In this document: piece by piece, positions 18,551-28,792 of the stretch
How the letters are laid out: every line of letters starts with the position of its first letter
How positions within the stretch are numbered: position 1 is the first letter of the stretch
Notes under the pieces: model-generated
Told to the model about the DNA's origin: nothing
What the model saw: only the letters and a program-made list of their open reading frames with translations
Database searches by the model: none
Made by a program: the position numbers and the translations under genes
Assembly (NCBI RefSeq): GCF_000686705.1
Contig: NZ_JMLJ01000003.1
Location: 248,001-312,000 of the forward strand
Direction of reading: 5' to 3'
DNA from: Clostridium hydrogeniformans DSM 21757
GTDB lineage: Bacteria; Bacillota; Clostridia; Clostridiales; Clostridiaceae
DNA length: 64,000 bases

Positions 18551-20239
18551 ATGAATACGAAGTACAAAATAAATCCACCTGCAAACGAGACTATAAAGAG
18601 TTATGTTATCGGTACACCTGAAAGAGTAGAATTAAAAATCGCATTAGATAAGCTATACCATTCTCAAAAAGATATTCCTTTAATTATAGATGGAAAGGAA
18701 ATTTTCACAAATATCACTGAAGAATGTATTATCCCCCATGAAAAAGGTCATGTGCTAGCTCGTTATCACAAGGCTACAGAAAAAGAACTTAAAATGGCTA
18801 TAGATGCTTCTTTAAAGGCAAAGGAAAGATGGGAAGCAACCTCTTGGTATCAAAGAGCTGCTATATTTAATAAAGCTGCTAACTTAATAAGTGGTAAATA
18901 TAGAGCACTGTTAAATGCTGCTACCATGTTAGGTCAAAGTAAAACTGCTTATCAAGCTGAAATAGACTCCTCCTGCGAACTTATTGATTTCCTTAGATTT
19001 AACACTCACTTTATGGGAGAAATTTATAATGTCCAACCTGATTCAACTGTTGATGCTTGGAACAGATTAGAATATAGACCTCTTGAAGGGTTTGTTTTAG
19101 CAATATCTCCTTTTAACTTTACAGCTATAGGTGGAAACCTATGTACAGCGCCTGCTATGATGGGTAATACTGTTGTATGGAAACCTGCTAGTACTGCTGT
19201 TTATTCAAATTATATATTTATGAAAATACTTATGGAAGCTGGAATTCCTGATGGAGTTATAAACTTTGTACCTTCAAGTGGATCTCTCATATCAGAAGTA
19301 TGTGTAGAATCAAAAGATTTAGCTGGAATACACTTTACTGGTTCAACAAATGTATTCCAAAATCTATGGAAAAAAGTTTCAGATAATATTTCAACTTATA
19401 AAACATACCCAAGATTAGTAGGAGAAACTGGAGGTAAGGACTTTATATTTGCTGATAATACTGCTAATATTGATGAATTATCTACTGGAATTATACGTGG
19501 TGCTTTTGAGTATCAAGGGCAAAAATGTTCTGCTGCTTCAAGAGCCTATATACCTAACTCAATTTGGCCTTCTTTACGTGAAAAGCTAATTGATGCTGTT
19601 TCTAAAATAAAAATGGGTAATGTAAGCGAATTTGACACCTTTGTGGGAGCTGTTATTGATGAAAGTTCCTATACCAAAAATATGAAATATATAAATAGAG
19701 CTCATAGTTCTAGTGATGCAGAAGTTATAGCAGGTGGCTCTGGAACAGATAAGGTTGGATACTTTGTACAACCTACCATAATTCAAGCTCTAAAACCTGA
19801 CTATGAAACTATGACTGAAGAACTGTTTGGCCCTGTAATTACAATATACGTTTATGAGGACGAGGCCCTTGATGAAACCTTAGATCTTTGTGATACAACA
19901 TCTGTTTATGGACTTACAGGAGCTATCTTCTCTAATAATCGTTATAATATAGAGCACATGCTTTATAAACTAAGAAACTCTGCAGGTAACTTCTATATCA
20001 ATGATAAGCCAACTGGAGCAGTTGTTGGTCAACAACCATTTGGTGGCGCTAGAGCATCTGGAACTAATGATAAGGCTGGAAGTCACCTTAATCTACTTAG
20101 ATGGGTATCCCCTAGAACTATAAAGGAAAATCTATACCCACCTACTAGTTTCGAATATCCATATATGTCAAATCATCAAGCTGAAAAAGCTAAATCATCA
20201 GGTAAATCTGATCTTGGCCTTGATTTTATGAGTCTATAA
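18551..20239 (+). CDS. L-glutamate gamma-semialdehyde (P5C) dehydrogenase
   Basis: I use the ATG at 18551, which follows GGAGG with 9 nt spacing; the longer frame from 18413 has no ribosome site. The 562-residue protein matches the ALDH4A1 type of 1-pyrroline-5-carboxylate dehydrogenase. The catalytic glutamate is in VGETGGKD and the nucleophile cysteine in YQGQKCSAASR; the NAD-binding IHFTGST is present. It oxidises glutamate semialdehyde to glutamate as the second step of proline or ornithine breakdown. No proline dehydrogenase gene lies nearby. The gene stands alone between relic DNA and its terminator. Confidence 0.92.
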   Translation: MNTKYKINPPANETIKSYVIGTPERVELKIALDKLYHSQKDIPLIIDGKEIFTNITEECIIPHEKGHVLARYHKATEKELKMAIDASLKAKERWEATSWYQRAAIFNKAANLISGKYRALLNAATMLGQSKTAYQAEIDSSCELIDFLRFNTHFMGEIYNVQPDSTVDAWNRLEYRPLEGFVLAISPFNFTAIGGNLCTAPAMMGNTVVWKPASTAVYSNYIFMKILMEAGIPDGVINFVPSSGSLISEVCVESKDLAGIHFTGSTNVFQNLWKKVSDNISTYKTYPRLVGETGGKDFIFADNTANIDELSTGIIRGAFEYQGQKCSAASRAYIPNSIWPSLREKLIDAVSKIKMGNVSEFDTFVGAVIDESSYTKNMKYINRAHSSSDAEVIAGGSGTDKVGYFVQPTIIQALKPDYETMTEELFGPVITIYVYEDEALDETLDLCDTTSVYGLTGAIFSNNRYNIEHMLYKLRNSAGNFYINDKPTGAVVGQQPFGGARASGTNDKAGSHLNLLRWVSPRTIKENLYPPTSFEYPYMSNHQAEKAKSSGKSDLGLDFMSL

Positions 20240-20259
20240 TACACATAAAAATAATTAAT

Positions 20260-20310
20260 AAAAGAGTGATTATGCATATTGATTTATATCCCATGCATAG
20301 TCACTCTTTT
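20260..20310 (+). terminator. Terminator after P5C dehydrogenase
   Basis: AAAAGAGTGATTATGCAT pairs with ATGCATAGTCACTCTTTT (one mismatch) around a 15-nt loop. The T-run is part of the stem end. Confidence 0.88.
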
Positions 20311-20578
20311 AAATTATTTCTATGTTTTTATAACATTATCCTATTCTATTGTTATTTGCAGACCAAAAGATATTTTCATCCTACTTCCAGAATTCAGAAA
20401 TAAACTTTTTTCCTTTTATAAGTAAAGAATTTATAATCCCTCATATACATTAAATTATTTTTATTTCAAATTCAAATTTCTATGATACTTTTTATATATT
20501 ATCTTAGGAATCTTATTCATATTAACTTCTGCATAACCTCTTAACTAAATTGGAATTTGTACGTTACTTAAAGATAAA

Positions 20579-21157
20579 CTAAGCGTTTTCATACATATCA
20601 TAAACTATATATCCTGAAATTCCTTCAAGAGAACCAGAATATGTTTCTTGATACATCATACATTCAGGAGCTTGCATAGGCCATCCACTTGTTGGATAAA
20701 TATTGTACTTTGATGACATTATAAAACCAAGTTTATTATAAAATGCTGGGTTACCTTCAACTTGAATTCCTTTATAGTCCTTCTCTTTTACTTTTTCAAT
20801 TCCTAATTTAATCATAGTAGAACCCACACCTTGTCTAAAATAATCTGCATGAACAGATACTGGTGCAAGCATTACTGTTTCAGTCTTTTTGATATTTATA
20901 TCATAATCTGCCTTTTTTGCAGTTGTTGATAGTGGAAAATGTGAAAACATAAAATGTCCAACTATTTTTCCATTAATTTCGGCCACTAGTGATAAATCTG
21001 GAATATAGTATTGACCATCACGTATTTCTTTAATTAATGCCACGATGTCTGTCCCATCTGAGTAATCTGTTCCTTTGGAAAATGAACGAATCACTAGTTT
21101 ATTTATTTCTTCGAAATCTTTCTCATTTTCTATCCTTATTGTTATATCTCTTCTCAT
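20579..21157 (-). CDS. GNAT-family N-acetyltransferase
   Basis: The 192-residue protein is of the YhbS-like GNAT group. The beta-4/alpha-3 acetyl-CoA site reads VHADYFRQGVGSTMI, and the C-terminal GNPAFYNKLGF is characteristic. It should acetylate a small molecule or protein amine in the cytoplasm; the substrate is unknown. The gene lies on the minus strand next to a broken adenosine deaminase gene, about 80 bp away, and is not clearly in an operon with it. Confidence 0.85.
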   Translation of the reverse strand: MRRDITIRIENEKDFEEINKLVIRSFSKGTDYSDGTDIVALIKEIRDGQYYIPDLSLVAEINGKIVGHFMFSHFPLSTTAKKADYDINIKKTETVMLAPVSVHADYFRQGVGSTMIKLGIEKVKEKDYKGIQVEGNPAFYNKLGFIMSSKYNIYPTSGWPMQAPECMMYQETYSGSLEGISGYIVYDMYENA

Positions 21158-21236
21158 AAGAATTATTTATCCTCCTATAAAATTACTATTTACATATTAG
21201 TGAAAGGGTGTGAGCTCACTCAAGTTTAGATTGTGC

Positions 21237-21754
21237 TTATACTTCAGAGTTTTTCAATGCCCTCAGTCCTGTTTCACGAATGGAATTCAATTCATTTTCG
21301 TTAAATAGATTTGCATTAAATAGATTTAAATACTCTTGAGATATTGTTTGATTGAAGATCAGCAAATCATCTGTATTTATAGTGACAGGAATTCCAGCAT
21401 CATATAGTTTTCTAATAGGATGAGAAGCATAGTTTTCCACAAGTCCAAGCATTATATTGCTTGTAGGACAAATATTTAATTGAATTTTATTATCCGCTAC
21501 CCATTTCATGATTTGTTTGGAATTTGCTGCTGCAATACCATGATGAACTTCTTGGAGTTCCAATTCTTCAACAGCTTCCATAATATCATCGGCAGTTCCA
21601 AATTCACCAACATGAGCCCTTAAAAGTAAACCCTTGGATTTTGCCAATCTGAATATATTCTTAAAATTTTTTATTGGCTGTGCAGGTCGCTTTTAGGAAT
21701 GCATTGCATTTCAATTATTGAATTATTATTTAAGGCTTTAGTAAAATCTTTCAT
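21237..21754 (-). pseudogene. Adenosine deaminase-like gene with internal deletion
   Basis: Translation from the ATG at 21754, which has a GAGGTG ribosome site, gives MKDFTKALNN and then the metal-site region as PKSDLH. It then meets a stop. The second frame resumes with RLAKSKGLLLRAHVGEFG and continues through HHGIAAA, CPTSNIMLG and TINTDD, the middle and C-terminal motifs of adenosine deaminase. About 150 central residues and the frame are missing, and the C-terminus is short. The gene is dead, although a 136-residue open frame remains. Confidence 0.8.
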
Positions 21755-21910
21755 AAAACAATACACCTCAACATCATACAAAATATACATTCATATCCTA
21801 ATATTTATACATAACTTTAACAACTAAATACCACAACTGCAAGGCATATAGTTTATTAATTTTCTGATACTCATTAGAAAAGGAAGATGAATCATTTACA
21901 AAAATCCTTA

Positions 21911-23866
21911 TTAGACATGGTCTACAAACCACTGTAGATTTTGTTCCATTATTGCTTTATGAAGTCCTGGTTTATGAGGCCCATGTCCCATTCCCTTAAA
22001 TATTACAAGTTCACTTTCTACTTTTAAGTCTTGTAGTCCTCTGTAAAGCTCATATGCATTTGGAACAGGAACCCTCTTATCATTTTCACCATGTTGTATA
22101 AGAGTTGGTGTGCAAGCAGTTTTTATATATGTCATAGGAGAAGTTTTTGCATATATTTCTGGATCATCCCATGGCGTTGCTCCTAGGTATGACCTGGTGA
22201 ATGTTGTTATATCAGTATTTACATAATAGGTAGTCCAGTTGCTTATTCCTGCTCCTACAGAAACTGCTTTGAATCTATTACTAAAGGTTGTACAAAAGGC
22301 TGAAATATATCCCCCTTGGCTCCACCCCATGACTCCAACTCTTTCATTATCTATTACTCCCTTTTCTACTAGGAAATCTACCCCTGAAATAACATCTTCA
22401 TAATCTCCTACTCCAAGCATTCTAAAATTACTGGTCAAGAACTTGTCCCCATAACCTGAACTTCCTCTATAGTTAGGCTCAAGAACCACAAAACCTCTCT
22501 CTACAAACTGATCAATTGGATATACTTTATTCATATTATGAATAGGGAATGATGCCCATGTTGGTCCACCATGTATAACTACCAAAAGTGGATACTTTTT
22601 ATTAGAATCATAATCATATGGCTTGGATAAAACTCCTTCTATCTGAAGACCATCCTTAGTGCCCCATGTTATAAGTTCTTTTTTACTTAGCAGTTTATTC
22701 TCATATACTCTGCTTTCATTGGTTATTCTTTCTGAGTTTATGTAAACCTCAGCTGCCTTATTTTTTTCTGATTTAATATAGGCTATATTTTTACCATCAG
22801 GAGTACTATCTGCATCATCTATATAACATTCATCATTACTATAGATTGGAGAAACTTCACCCTTTTCAGAAACCATTCCTATTTTATAGCTGGCTCTATC
22901 CTGCCAGTTTGCAAGTATTCCTCTACTTGTCCATTTAATAGGCATAACACCCCTATCAAACTCAGATAATCTCATTATAGTTTCTTCTTTTTCAACATCG
23001 TATATCTCTAGAACAATCTCTTCATAAACATTCCATTCATAATATCCTGGTTCTCTTGGAGTTTTAGCAAACGCAATCTTATTTCCATCTGGAGAGAATA
23101 CAACCTTTGAAGTAACCACTCCAATAATATTGAGCTTTTTTAAGTTTTTAGCGAGAATATCTAATATATATATATTTGTTTCTTCATCTCTTATATCTCC
23201 TGTGGGAGTACATATAAGGGCAGCTTTTTTCCCATCAGGTGATAGGTTAAAACCTCTCACACTAAAGTCCTTAGGGTTTGTTATATAATCTTTAATATCC
23301 TTAGATTCTTCCTTGTCATCTTTCTTCTTATTACTAAGCTCTTTAAATGATTCAATTGCCTCTTCTATCCCTACATAGCATAAATAATCATTCTTATATT
23401 CTTTATCAACATATTCAAATTCTCCATAAGTTTCTTTACGTTTTTTTAAATCCTCTGAGTCAGCTTCCCTAGTAGTATAATATATTCCCTTTCCATCAGG
23501 TGACCAGATAAATTTATTTACACCTTCCTTGGAATTTGTAATCTGGATTCCATTGAACTCGTCAAAGGTTTTCAAAACGATTTGCTTTCGAGCCTTTTCT
23601 TTTTCCCCTACCTCTACAATATAGGCTAAATAATTTTTATTTGGAGCCCATACGGGGCTACTACTTTCAAATTTTCCCGTTGTGATTGGATAATGCTTTT
23701 GATCCTCTACTTCATAAACCCATACATGATTTCTGTATACATTTTCAGATAAATCAGAAGTCCTTTTAACATATGCAATAACTTTTCCTTCTTTACCAAT
23801 GCTTATTGATTGAAGCCATGGCATTTGTACCAACTCATCAATTGAGGTATAGCTTGTCTTATTCAT
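21911..23866 (-). CDS. S9-family acylaminoacyl/prolyl peptidase
   Basis: The 651-residue protein has an N-terminal beta-propeller with repeated SPDGK-type blades (about 20-390) and a C-terminal alpha/beta hydrolase. The triad is visible: serine in GWSQGGY, aspartate in HGENDKRVP and histidine in GMGHGPH. These enzymes cut short peptides or N-acylated amino acids in the cytoplasm; there is no signal peptide. It is a single gene with a charged insertion (KKKDDKEESKD) between propeller blades. Confidence 0.92.
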   Translation of the reverse strand: MNKTSYTSIDELVQMPWLQSISIGKEGKVIAYVKRTSDLSENVYRNHVWVYEVEDQKHYPITTGKFESSSPVWAPNKNYLAYIVEVGEKEKARKQIVLKTFDEFNGIQITNSKEGVNKFIWSPDGKGIYYTTREADSEDLKKRKETYGEFEYVDKEYKNDYLCYVGIEEAIESFKELSNKKKDDKEESKDIKDYITNPKDFSVRGFNLSPDGKKAALICTPTGDIRDEETNIYILDILAKNLKKLNIIGVVTSKVVFSPDGNKIAFAKTPREPGYYEWNVYEEIVLEIYDVEKEETIMRLSEFDRGVMPIKWTSRGILANWQDRASYKIGMVSEKGEVSPIYSNDECYIDDADSTPDGKNIAYIKSEKNKAAEVYINSERITNESRVYENKLLSKKELITWGTKDGLQIEGVLSKPYDYDSNKKYPLLVVIHGGPTWASFPIHNMNKVYPIDQFVERGFVVLEPNYRGSSGYGDKFLTSNFRMLGVGDYEDVISGVDFLVEKGVIDNERVGVMGWSQGGYISAFCTTFSNRFKAVSVGAGISNWTTYYVNTDITTFTRSYLGATPWDDPEIYAKTSPMTYIKTACTPTLIQHGENDKRVPVPNAYELYRGLQDLKVESELVIFKGMGHGPHKPGLHKAIMEQNLQWFVDHV

Positions 23867-23985
23867 AAATTCTTCAATCCTTTCTCTATAATAGAATTTG
23901 TGCTATAGCAAGTAATATTTGGTAATTTAAGCACTTTCTTTAATTATATAGTATAATTTGGATTTATTGAACTATTTTAAATGAT

Positions 23986-24506
23986 GGTCAAGCACAATTT
24001 CTAAGAGTTCCTTATTGTAATGTAGGACTAAAGGTTATTCCCGAGAACTTGACTGATGAATAAGTATTATTTTTAACTGCTATCTTACTTACTTCTCTTT
24101 GAGATATAGATATGGCTGAGGTTAAACCCGGAGATACTTTTGTAGTATTAATCCGTGGACCTGTAAAATTTTCAACTCAAAAGTGGGCTATATATAAAGG
24201 ATAAAAGAGAATAATTGCTGTAGACTGTATAGATTATAAGCTAGAGTATGCTAAAAAATATAACCAAGTGGAAACAATAAATCTTGAACATCACGACAAT
24301 ACTGAATAATATCTAAAAGAACTTACTAGTGGAGGAGCTGATGCTGTAGATTGTGTGGGCATGGATGGTAAAATGTCTAATATAGAAAAGATATAAAGCC
24401 TCTTAGAACTTCAAGGTGGATCAAAATCAGCTATAAAAATGTCAACACAATCTGTAAGAAAGGGAGGTACTGTTATGTTGATAGAAGTCTACAGGGCTAA
24501 ACTTTC
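23986..24506 (+). pseudogene. Relic of a zinc-dependent alcohol/formaldehyde dehydrogenase
   Basis: One plus-strand frame reads QAQFLRVPYCNVGLKVIPEN, then IDMAEVKPGDTFVVL, KRIIAVDCIDYKLEYAKKY and LTSGGADAVDCVGMDGKM, ending with SVRKGGTVMLIEVY. This is the middle of a medium-chain zinc dehydrogenase of the fdhA/Tdh type. Five in-frame stop codons interrupt it and neither end is present. The degree of decay is much greater than for the adenosine deaminase relic. Confidence 0.75.
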
Positions 24507-24664
24507 CGACTTTAAGTATTTTTCTCTATTTTAGGTTTTATGATTTAATTCTACATTCCTAAGTAAATAAAAAAACATTTCACTATTTCTAAACTAATCT
24601 TTAATTGCCTTTCATTTGAATTTATTAAACCTATTATGTTAATATAAACTTTAGAGGTGATTTC

Positions 24665-25075
24665 ATGAAAAAAATAGTAAAAGTTGTTGGGGCAATTATA
24701 GAAAATGATAAATCAGAAATTCTTTGTGCTTTACGTTCAAAGGATATGTCTATATCCAAAGTTTGGGAATTTCCTGGTGGAAAAATTGAGACTGGTGAAA
24801 GTATAGCTAATGCTATAATTAGAGAAATTAAAGAAGAGTTAAATTGTGATATTGAATTTATATCTTTATTCAATGACAATACTCATGAATATGAAAATAT
24901 AATAGTTAACTTAATAACAGTTAGATGTGAACTTGTTAATGGTGAACCTACAGCTAATGAGCATGCAAAATTATTATGGATGCCTATTGAATACTTAGAA
25001 AGCTTAACTTGGGCTCCTGCTGATGTTCCAGTTGTAAAACAATTAGTTAAAAATATAGAAATAAAAGCGAGGTAA
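24665..25075 (+). CDS. NUDIX hydrolase (MutT-like)
   Basis: The 136-residue protein carries a complete Nudix box, GGKIETGESIANAIIREIKEEL (split: GGKIETGES, then REIKEEL), at about residues 38-60. MutT-type enzymes hydrolyse oxidised or altered nucleoside triphosphates. A GAGGTGATTTC ribosome site precedes the ATG. It runs tail-to-tail into the PLD-helicase gene and shares a terminator with it. NUDIX genes recur beside this kind of helicase, so a joint role in defence is possible. Confidence 0.9.
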   Translation: MKKIVKVVGAIIENDKSEILCALRSKDMSISKVWEFPGGKIETGESIANAIIREIKEELNCDIEFISLFNDNTHEYENIIVNLITVRCELVNGEPTANEHAKLLWMPIEYLESLTWAPADVPVVKQLVKNIEIKAR

Positions 25076-25089
25076 TCCCCCTCGCTTTT
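25063..25089. terminator. Shared bidirectional terminator between NUDIX and helicase genes
   Basis: AAAAGCGAGG and CCTCGCTTTT form a perfect 10-bp stem with a 7-nt loop. The NUDIX stop codon lies in the loop and the helicase stop codon overlaps the far arm. The genes are only 12 bp apart. Confidence 0.88.
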
Positions 25090-27985
25090 AAACCTTTTTT
25101 ATAAACTCCGTATATAAACTTTCTAAAACTTTGTTTTGTAATTTTAAAATAACTGTTATTGGTTTTTCACCTTCAAATCTTATAGTATCACCTTTTCCCA
25201 TATAGATATATGGCTGAACTTTATTATCAATTTCTTTATATTTTCTGACAAATAAATGTAGGTTAACTTGATTTTCTTTATTGAAAATTATATTTTTTCC
25301 TCTATCAGAAATTTGTGTTGTATTATTAGGTGTTTGCCATTGAAACATACTTCTATTTATAAATTTATCTTTATAATTTATACTTTCCTTAATATCTTCA
25401 CCCTTATGTAAATCAACAAATAGAAAATACTCTTTTCCATTACTATGAAGTCCACTCCCTCTAAATGAACTATGAATCTTTTCATAATTTGATAATAAGG
25501 CTACATCTATCATTTGATATTGTTCATATAATTTTAAAAATGGTACTCCAAAGTTCTTGCTTCCATATCTTTTTTCATATGTTATAAGACCATAATTTAA
25601 TAAATCTAAAAATATATTTTTAGATTCTTTATCGGCTAGTATTTTTTCAAATGATATTAATCTAATTAGCTTACCATTAGTATACTGAAATAATTTAATG
25701 TTCTTATCTTTTTCTCTAGTATCATAAAACTCTTGACTTAAATTTTTAAATGCATGAATAATAGTCCTCTCATCAACAGTATCTAAATATTTTAAAATTA
25801 CCCTTTTAGCTATGTTAATATCTATTTCATTTACATTAAGTAAATGCTTTATTATAGCGAATTCATGTGGCCTTTTTACTGGCAATTTATTTGATAATTC
25901 TTTAAGAGTTTTATTGATTTCATCATTATCCTCTTCTTCTACATAATATCCAGCCTCAACTTTTTTCAAGAAACCTTGGTAGGTCTTAGAGTAATTAATA
26001 AACTTAAGTGGATTTGGTGCCCCATCATATTTAACATAATCCATCAGATTATATGGAATTTTTCCTCCCAATAGACTTTTGAATTCATTATATTCCTCTT
26101 TAAGATATTTTAAACTATTAAAGTTCTCTGTATTTAATTGATCTAAAATTCTTTCTTGTGATATTCTATCCATTTGTATATTAGAACATCCTGGTATATC
26201 ACTAAAATCAGTTGCAACTGCTATCTTTAAACTATCTTTATCATAATATCGTCCACCCTTTAATGCTAATGCAATTAAAAATGCTTTGTTATGATTTCCT
26301 ATAAAGTCAAGCACTGTTAAAAAGCTTTTGCTTTTATGCTTTCTTAAACCTCTTCCTAACTGTTGTATAAACACAATTGGTGAGTTTGTTGGTCTTAACA
26401 TTAAAACTTGGTTTATTGAAGGTATATCAACTCCTTCATTAAATATATCTACCGTAAATATAACTTTTAGTGAGTCATTATCATTCTCTAGTCTTTTCAT
26501 AAAGGCTTGTCTCTTATCAATAAAATCTTCACCTGTTAGTGCTATACTATCAATACCTATTTTTTTAAACTCTTCTGCCATATAATATGCATGTTCTTTA
26601 TTTATACAAAAACCTACTGCTTTTTGTTTAATTCCATCAAAACCATAGAAATCCATTTTTTCTTTTATAAAATTCACTCTAGAATTAATCATAAGTTTTT
26701 TAGATACTTCAGATATATTATCTAAGTTTATACCTTCATAATTCACTGCATCTATATCTGTTATTCCAAAGTAATGAAATGGTACTATTAATTCATTTTC
26801 TAACGCATCATTTAGCCTTACTTCTAATGCAATATTATTATCAAACACATCAAATATATTACCAGCATCACATCTTTCTGGAGTAGCTGTCATTCCTAAT
26901 AGAAACTTAGGATTAAAGTATTTTAAAATCTTTTCATATGTTGGACTAGTACTATGATGAGCTTCATCTATTACAATATATTCAAACCTATCTTTCTTAA
27001 AATTTTCTAAATTTCTTTCCATGGTTTGAACTGTAGCAAAAAGATAATCTGCTTTTAACTCCTTTGCGTTTCCTGTATAAAAGCCCATTGTAATATTTTT
27101 GTTTTTACATAAACTTCTATAAGTTTTTTCAGAATCACGAAGAATATCTTCTCTATGTACTAAAAACAGTAACCTTTTAGGATTAAACTTCATTACATCA
27201 AAAGCAGACATATATGTTTTACCTGTTCCTGTTGCTGCGATTACTAAAGCTTTATCTTCACCTGTTCTTCTTAATCTATCTAAATTCTCTAATGCCTCCT
27301 TTTGCATTATATTAGGTTTTATTATTTTATAATCATTAAATTCTACTCTACTCTTATTTTCTTTCTCTCTTATACTATTTATGAAGCTTTCATATTTCTC
27401 TAAGAATTCCTCATCTACAAAACCCGTTGTATCCCATAAATTTTGATATTCTTCTAATACTTCTTGTACAAACTCTGTTTCCTTCTTAGATATAACCATA
27501 ACATTCCACTCAACATTACTTTTTAAAGCTCTTTGAGTAATATTTGATGATCCTATAATAATTTTATAATTCTCTTCATTTTCAAAAATATATGCCTTAG
27601 TATGAAATCCTCTTTCCTTATCTGCAATAAATACCTTTAAATCTATATTTTTAAATTTCCTTAATCTATCTAATGCCTTAGGTTCTGTAAAATTTAAATA
27701 GGTTGAAGTAATTATTTTCCCCTTTACCTCTCTATCCTCAATTTCTTTAAAAGAATCTAGAAGCAATTGTAACCCACTAAAATTAACAAAAGCTACACTA
27801 AAATAAAAACTTTTACACTCACTTAAACTCTGCTTTAATTCCTTCAAGAGATTTCCTTGCTTAGAATTTATTATAAGCTTATTTTTAATAACATACTTAT
27901 CTTCAATTACTGACTTAGGACTTATTTCTAAGTCAAAGCTTTCAGAAATACCCCTCTCATTTATATCCTCTAATATCCCCTTCAT
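25088..27985 (-). CDS. PLD-nuclease / DEAD-helicase / DUF3427 protein
   Basis: The 965-residue protein has three parts. An N-terminal HKD (phospholipase D-like) nuclease domain spans about 1-190, with GFHTKAYIFEN and IIIGSSNIT. A superfamily 2 helicase follows, with Walker A ATGTGKTYMSAFD, DEAH motif VIDEAHHSTS, SATPERCD-type motif III as MTATPERCD, and motif VI QQLGRGLRKHKS. The C-terminal part (from about 620) matches DUF3427, often a nuclease-like domain. Such proteins are counted among predicted phage-restriction enzymes. The facing NUDIX gene is the only partner. Confidence 0.88.
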   Translation of the reverse strand: MKGILEDINERGISESFDLEISPKSVIEDKYVIKNKLIINSKQGNLLKELKQSLSECKSFYFSVAFVNFSGLQLLLDSFKEIEDREVKGKIITSTYLNFTEPKALDRLRKFKNIDLKVFIADKERGFHTKAYIFENEENYKIIIGSSNITQRALKSNVEWNVMVISKKETEFVQEVLEEYQNLWDTTGFVDEEFLEKYESFINSIREKENKSRVEFNDYKIIKPNIMQKEALENLDRLRRTGEDKALVIAATGTGKTYMSAFDVMKFNPKRLLFLVHREDILRDSEKTYRSLCKNKNITMGFYTGNAKELKADYLFATVQTMERNLENFKKDRFEYIVIDEAHHSTSPTYEKILKYFNPKFLLGMTATPERCDAGNIFDVFDNNIALEVRLNDALENELIVPFHYFGITDIDAVNYEGINLDNISEVSKKLMINSRVNFIKEKMDFYGFDGIKQKAVGFCINKEHAYYMAEEFKKIGIDSIALTGEDFIDKRQAFMKRLENDNDSLKVIFTVDIFNEGVDIPSINQVLMLRPTNSPIVFIQQLGRGLRKHKSKSFLTVLDFIGNHNKAFLIALALKGGRYYDKDSLKIAVATDFSDIPGCSNIQMDRISQERILDQLNTENFNSLKYLKEEYNEFKSLLGGKIPYNLMDYVKYDGAPNPLKFINYSKTYQGFLKKVEAGYYVEEEDNDEINKTLKELSNKLPVKRPHEFAIIKHLLNVNEIDINIAKRVILKYLDTVDERTIIHAFKNLSQEFYDTREKDKNIKLFQYTNGKLIRLISFEKILADKESKNIFLDLLNYGLITYEKRYGSKNFGVPFLKLYEQYQMIDVALLSNYEKIHSSFRGSGLHSNGKEYFLFVDLHKGEDIKESINYKDKFINRSMFQWQTPNNTTQISDRGKNIIFNKENQVNLHLFVRKYKEIDNKVQPYIYMGKGDTIRFEGEKPITVILKLQNKVLESLYTEFIKKV

Positions 27986-28141
27986 GTAAATCTCCTCTAT
28001 TCTGTATAATTAATGTCATTTTTAATTATATATCAAATACGAATCTTGAGCTATCAGTATATATGTAGATTAATATTATATCCTAATCATTTTTATTTAA
28101 ATAAATCCTTTATCTGATGAAAATTTTTTTTATTTACTTAT

Positions 28142-28181
28142 AAAAAACAATCTGCAATCAATTAATTGCAGGTTGTTTTTT
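28142..28181. terminator. Terminator hairpin 1 of 5
   Basis: AAAAAACAA-CTGCAAT pairs with ATTGCAG-TTGTTTTTT with one mismatch. It works on either strand and follows the SIVQ frame on the minus strand. Confidence 0.8.
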
Positions 28182-28410
28182 CATTTAAAATAATTTAATT
28201 ACTTATTGTACAATTGATTTCTCTCTAGACTTAATATAAGTATCAATATCTTCTATAATATACTCTTGACCATTTGAATGAAGTGTATCATAGAAAGATG
28301 TAATATAATAAATACAGCGCCTGAAAATATATTGATTTTATTTAGTAGAGTTTCACATTCCTCCAAAGCTCTTATGGTATATTATTCTAAAATCACCAAT
28401 TATTTATACA

Positions 28411-28455
28411 AAAAAACAGTAGATAGATTTGACTTTACACAAATCTATCTACTGT
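28411..28455 (-). terminator. Terminator hairpin 2 of 5
   Basis: ACAGTAGATAGATTT and AAATCTATCTACTGT form a perfect 15-bp stem; on the minus strand a run of seven T follows. Confidence 0.82.
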
Positions 28456-28525
28456 CCCTTCATAAATCTTATTTATTTTTCCAAGTTTTATTAATGCCAT
28501 TAACTACGTACCATATTAATTTGAA

Positions 28526-28566
28526 TTTAAAAAAGCTGACTACTATTTAATACAGGTATCAGCTTT
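28526..28566 (-). terminator. Terminator hairpin 3 of 5
   Basis: AAAGCTGA and TCAGCTTT form the stem, with a T-run (TTTTTT) on the minus strand. The loop is about 19 nt. Confidence 0.6.
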
Positions 28567-28697
28567 AATCTTTTCATATATCCTCCTTAAAAATATAAAA
28601 AATTTATATTTATTTTGTTATACCATATTCATCAATTATAAAATAGTTAATTCTTCTTGAATATCTTCAGATGATTGGATAACTAATAGTGTAGAAC

Positions 28698-28727
28698 CTA
28701 AAAAATATACCCTTTTATAGGGTATAT
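28698..28727 (-). terminator. Terminator hairpin 4 of 5
   Basis: ATATACCC and GGGTATAT form an 8-bp stem around a 7-nt loop, followed on the minus strand by TTTTTT. Confidence 0.75.
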
Positions 28728-28752
28728 CCACATTCTCTTTGTTATTTACTAT

Positions 28753-28792
28753 ATTAAAATTAAGGTGGAGGCTATCTCATAACCTCCACCCC
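28753..28792 (-). terminator. Terminator hairpin 5 of 5, after rsgI
   Basis: GGTGGAGG-TAT pairs with ATA-CCTCCACC with single mismatches and a 3-nt loop; TTAATTTTAAT follows on the minus strand. It is the likely end of the sigI-rsgI transcript. Confidence 0.78.

Noticed and set aside
28278-28550. A 90-codon plus-strand frame
   Set aside because: It crosses two terminator hairpins, lacks a ribosome site and has no recognisable domain.
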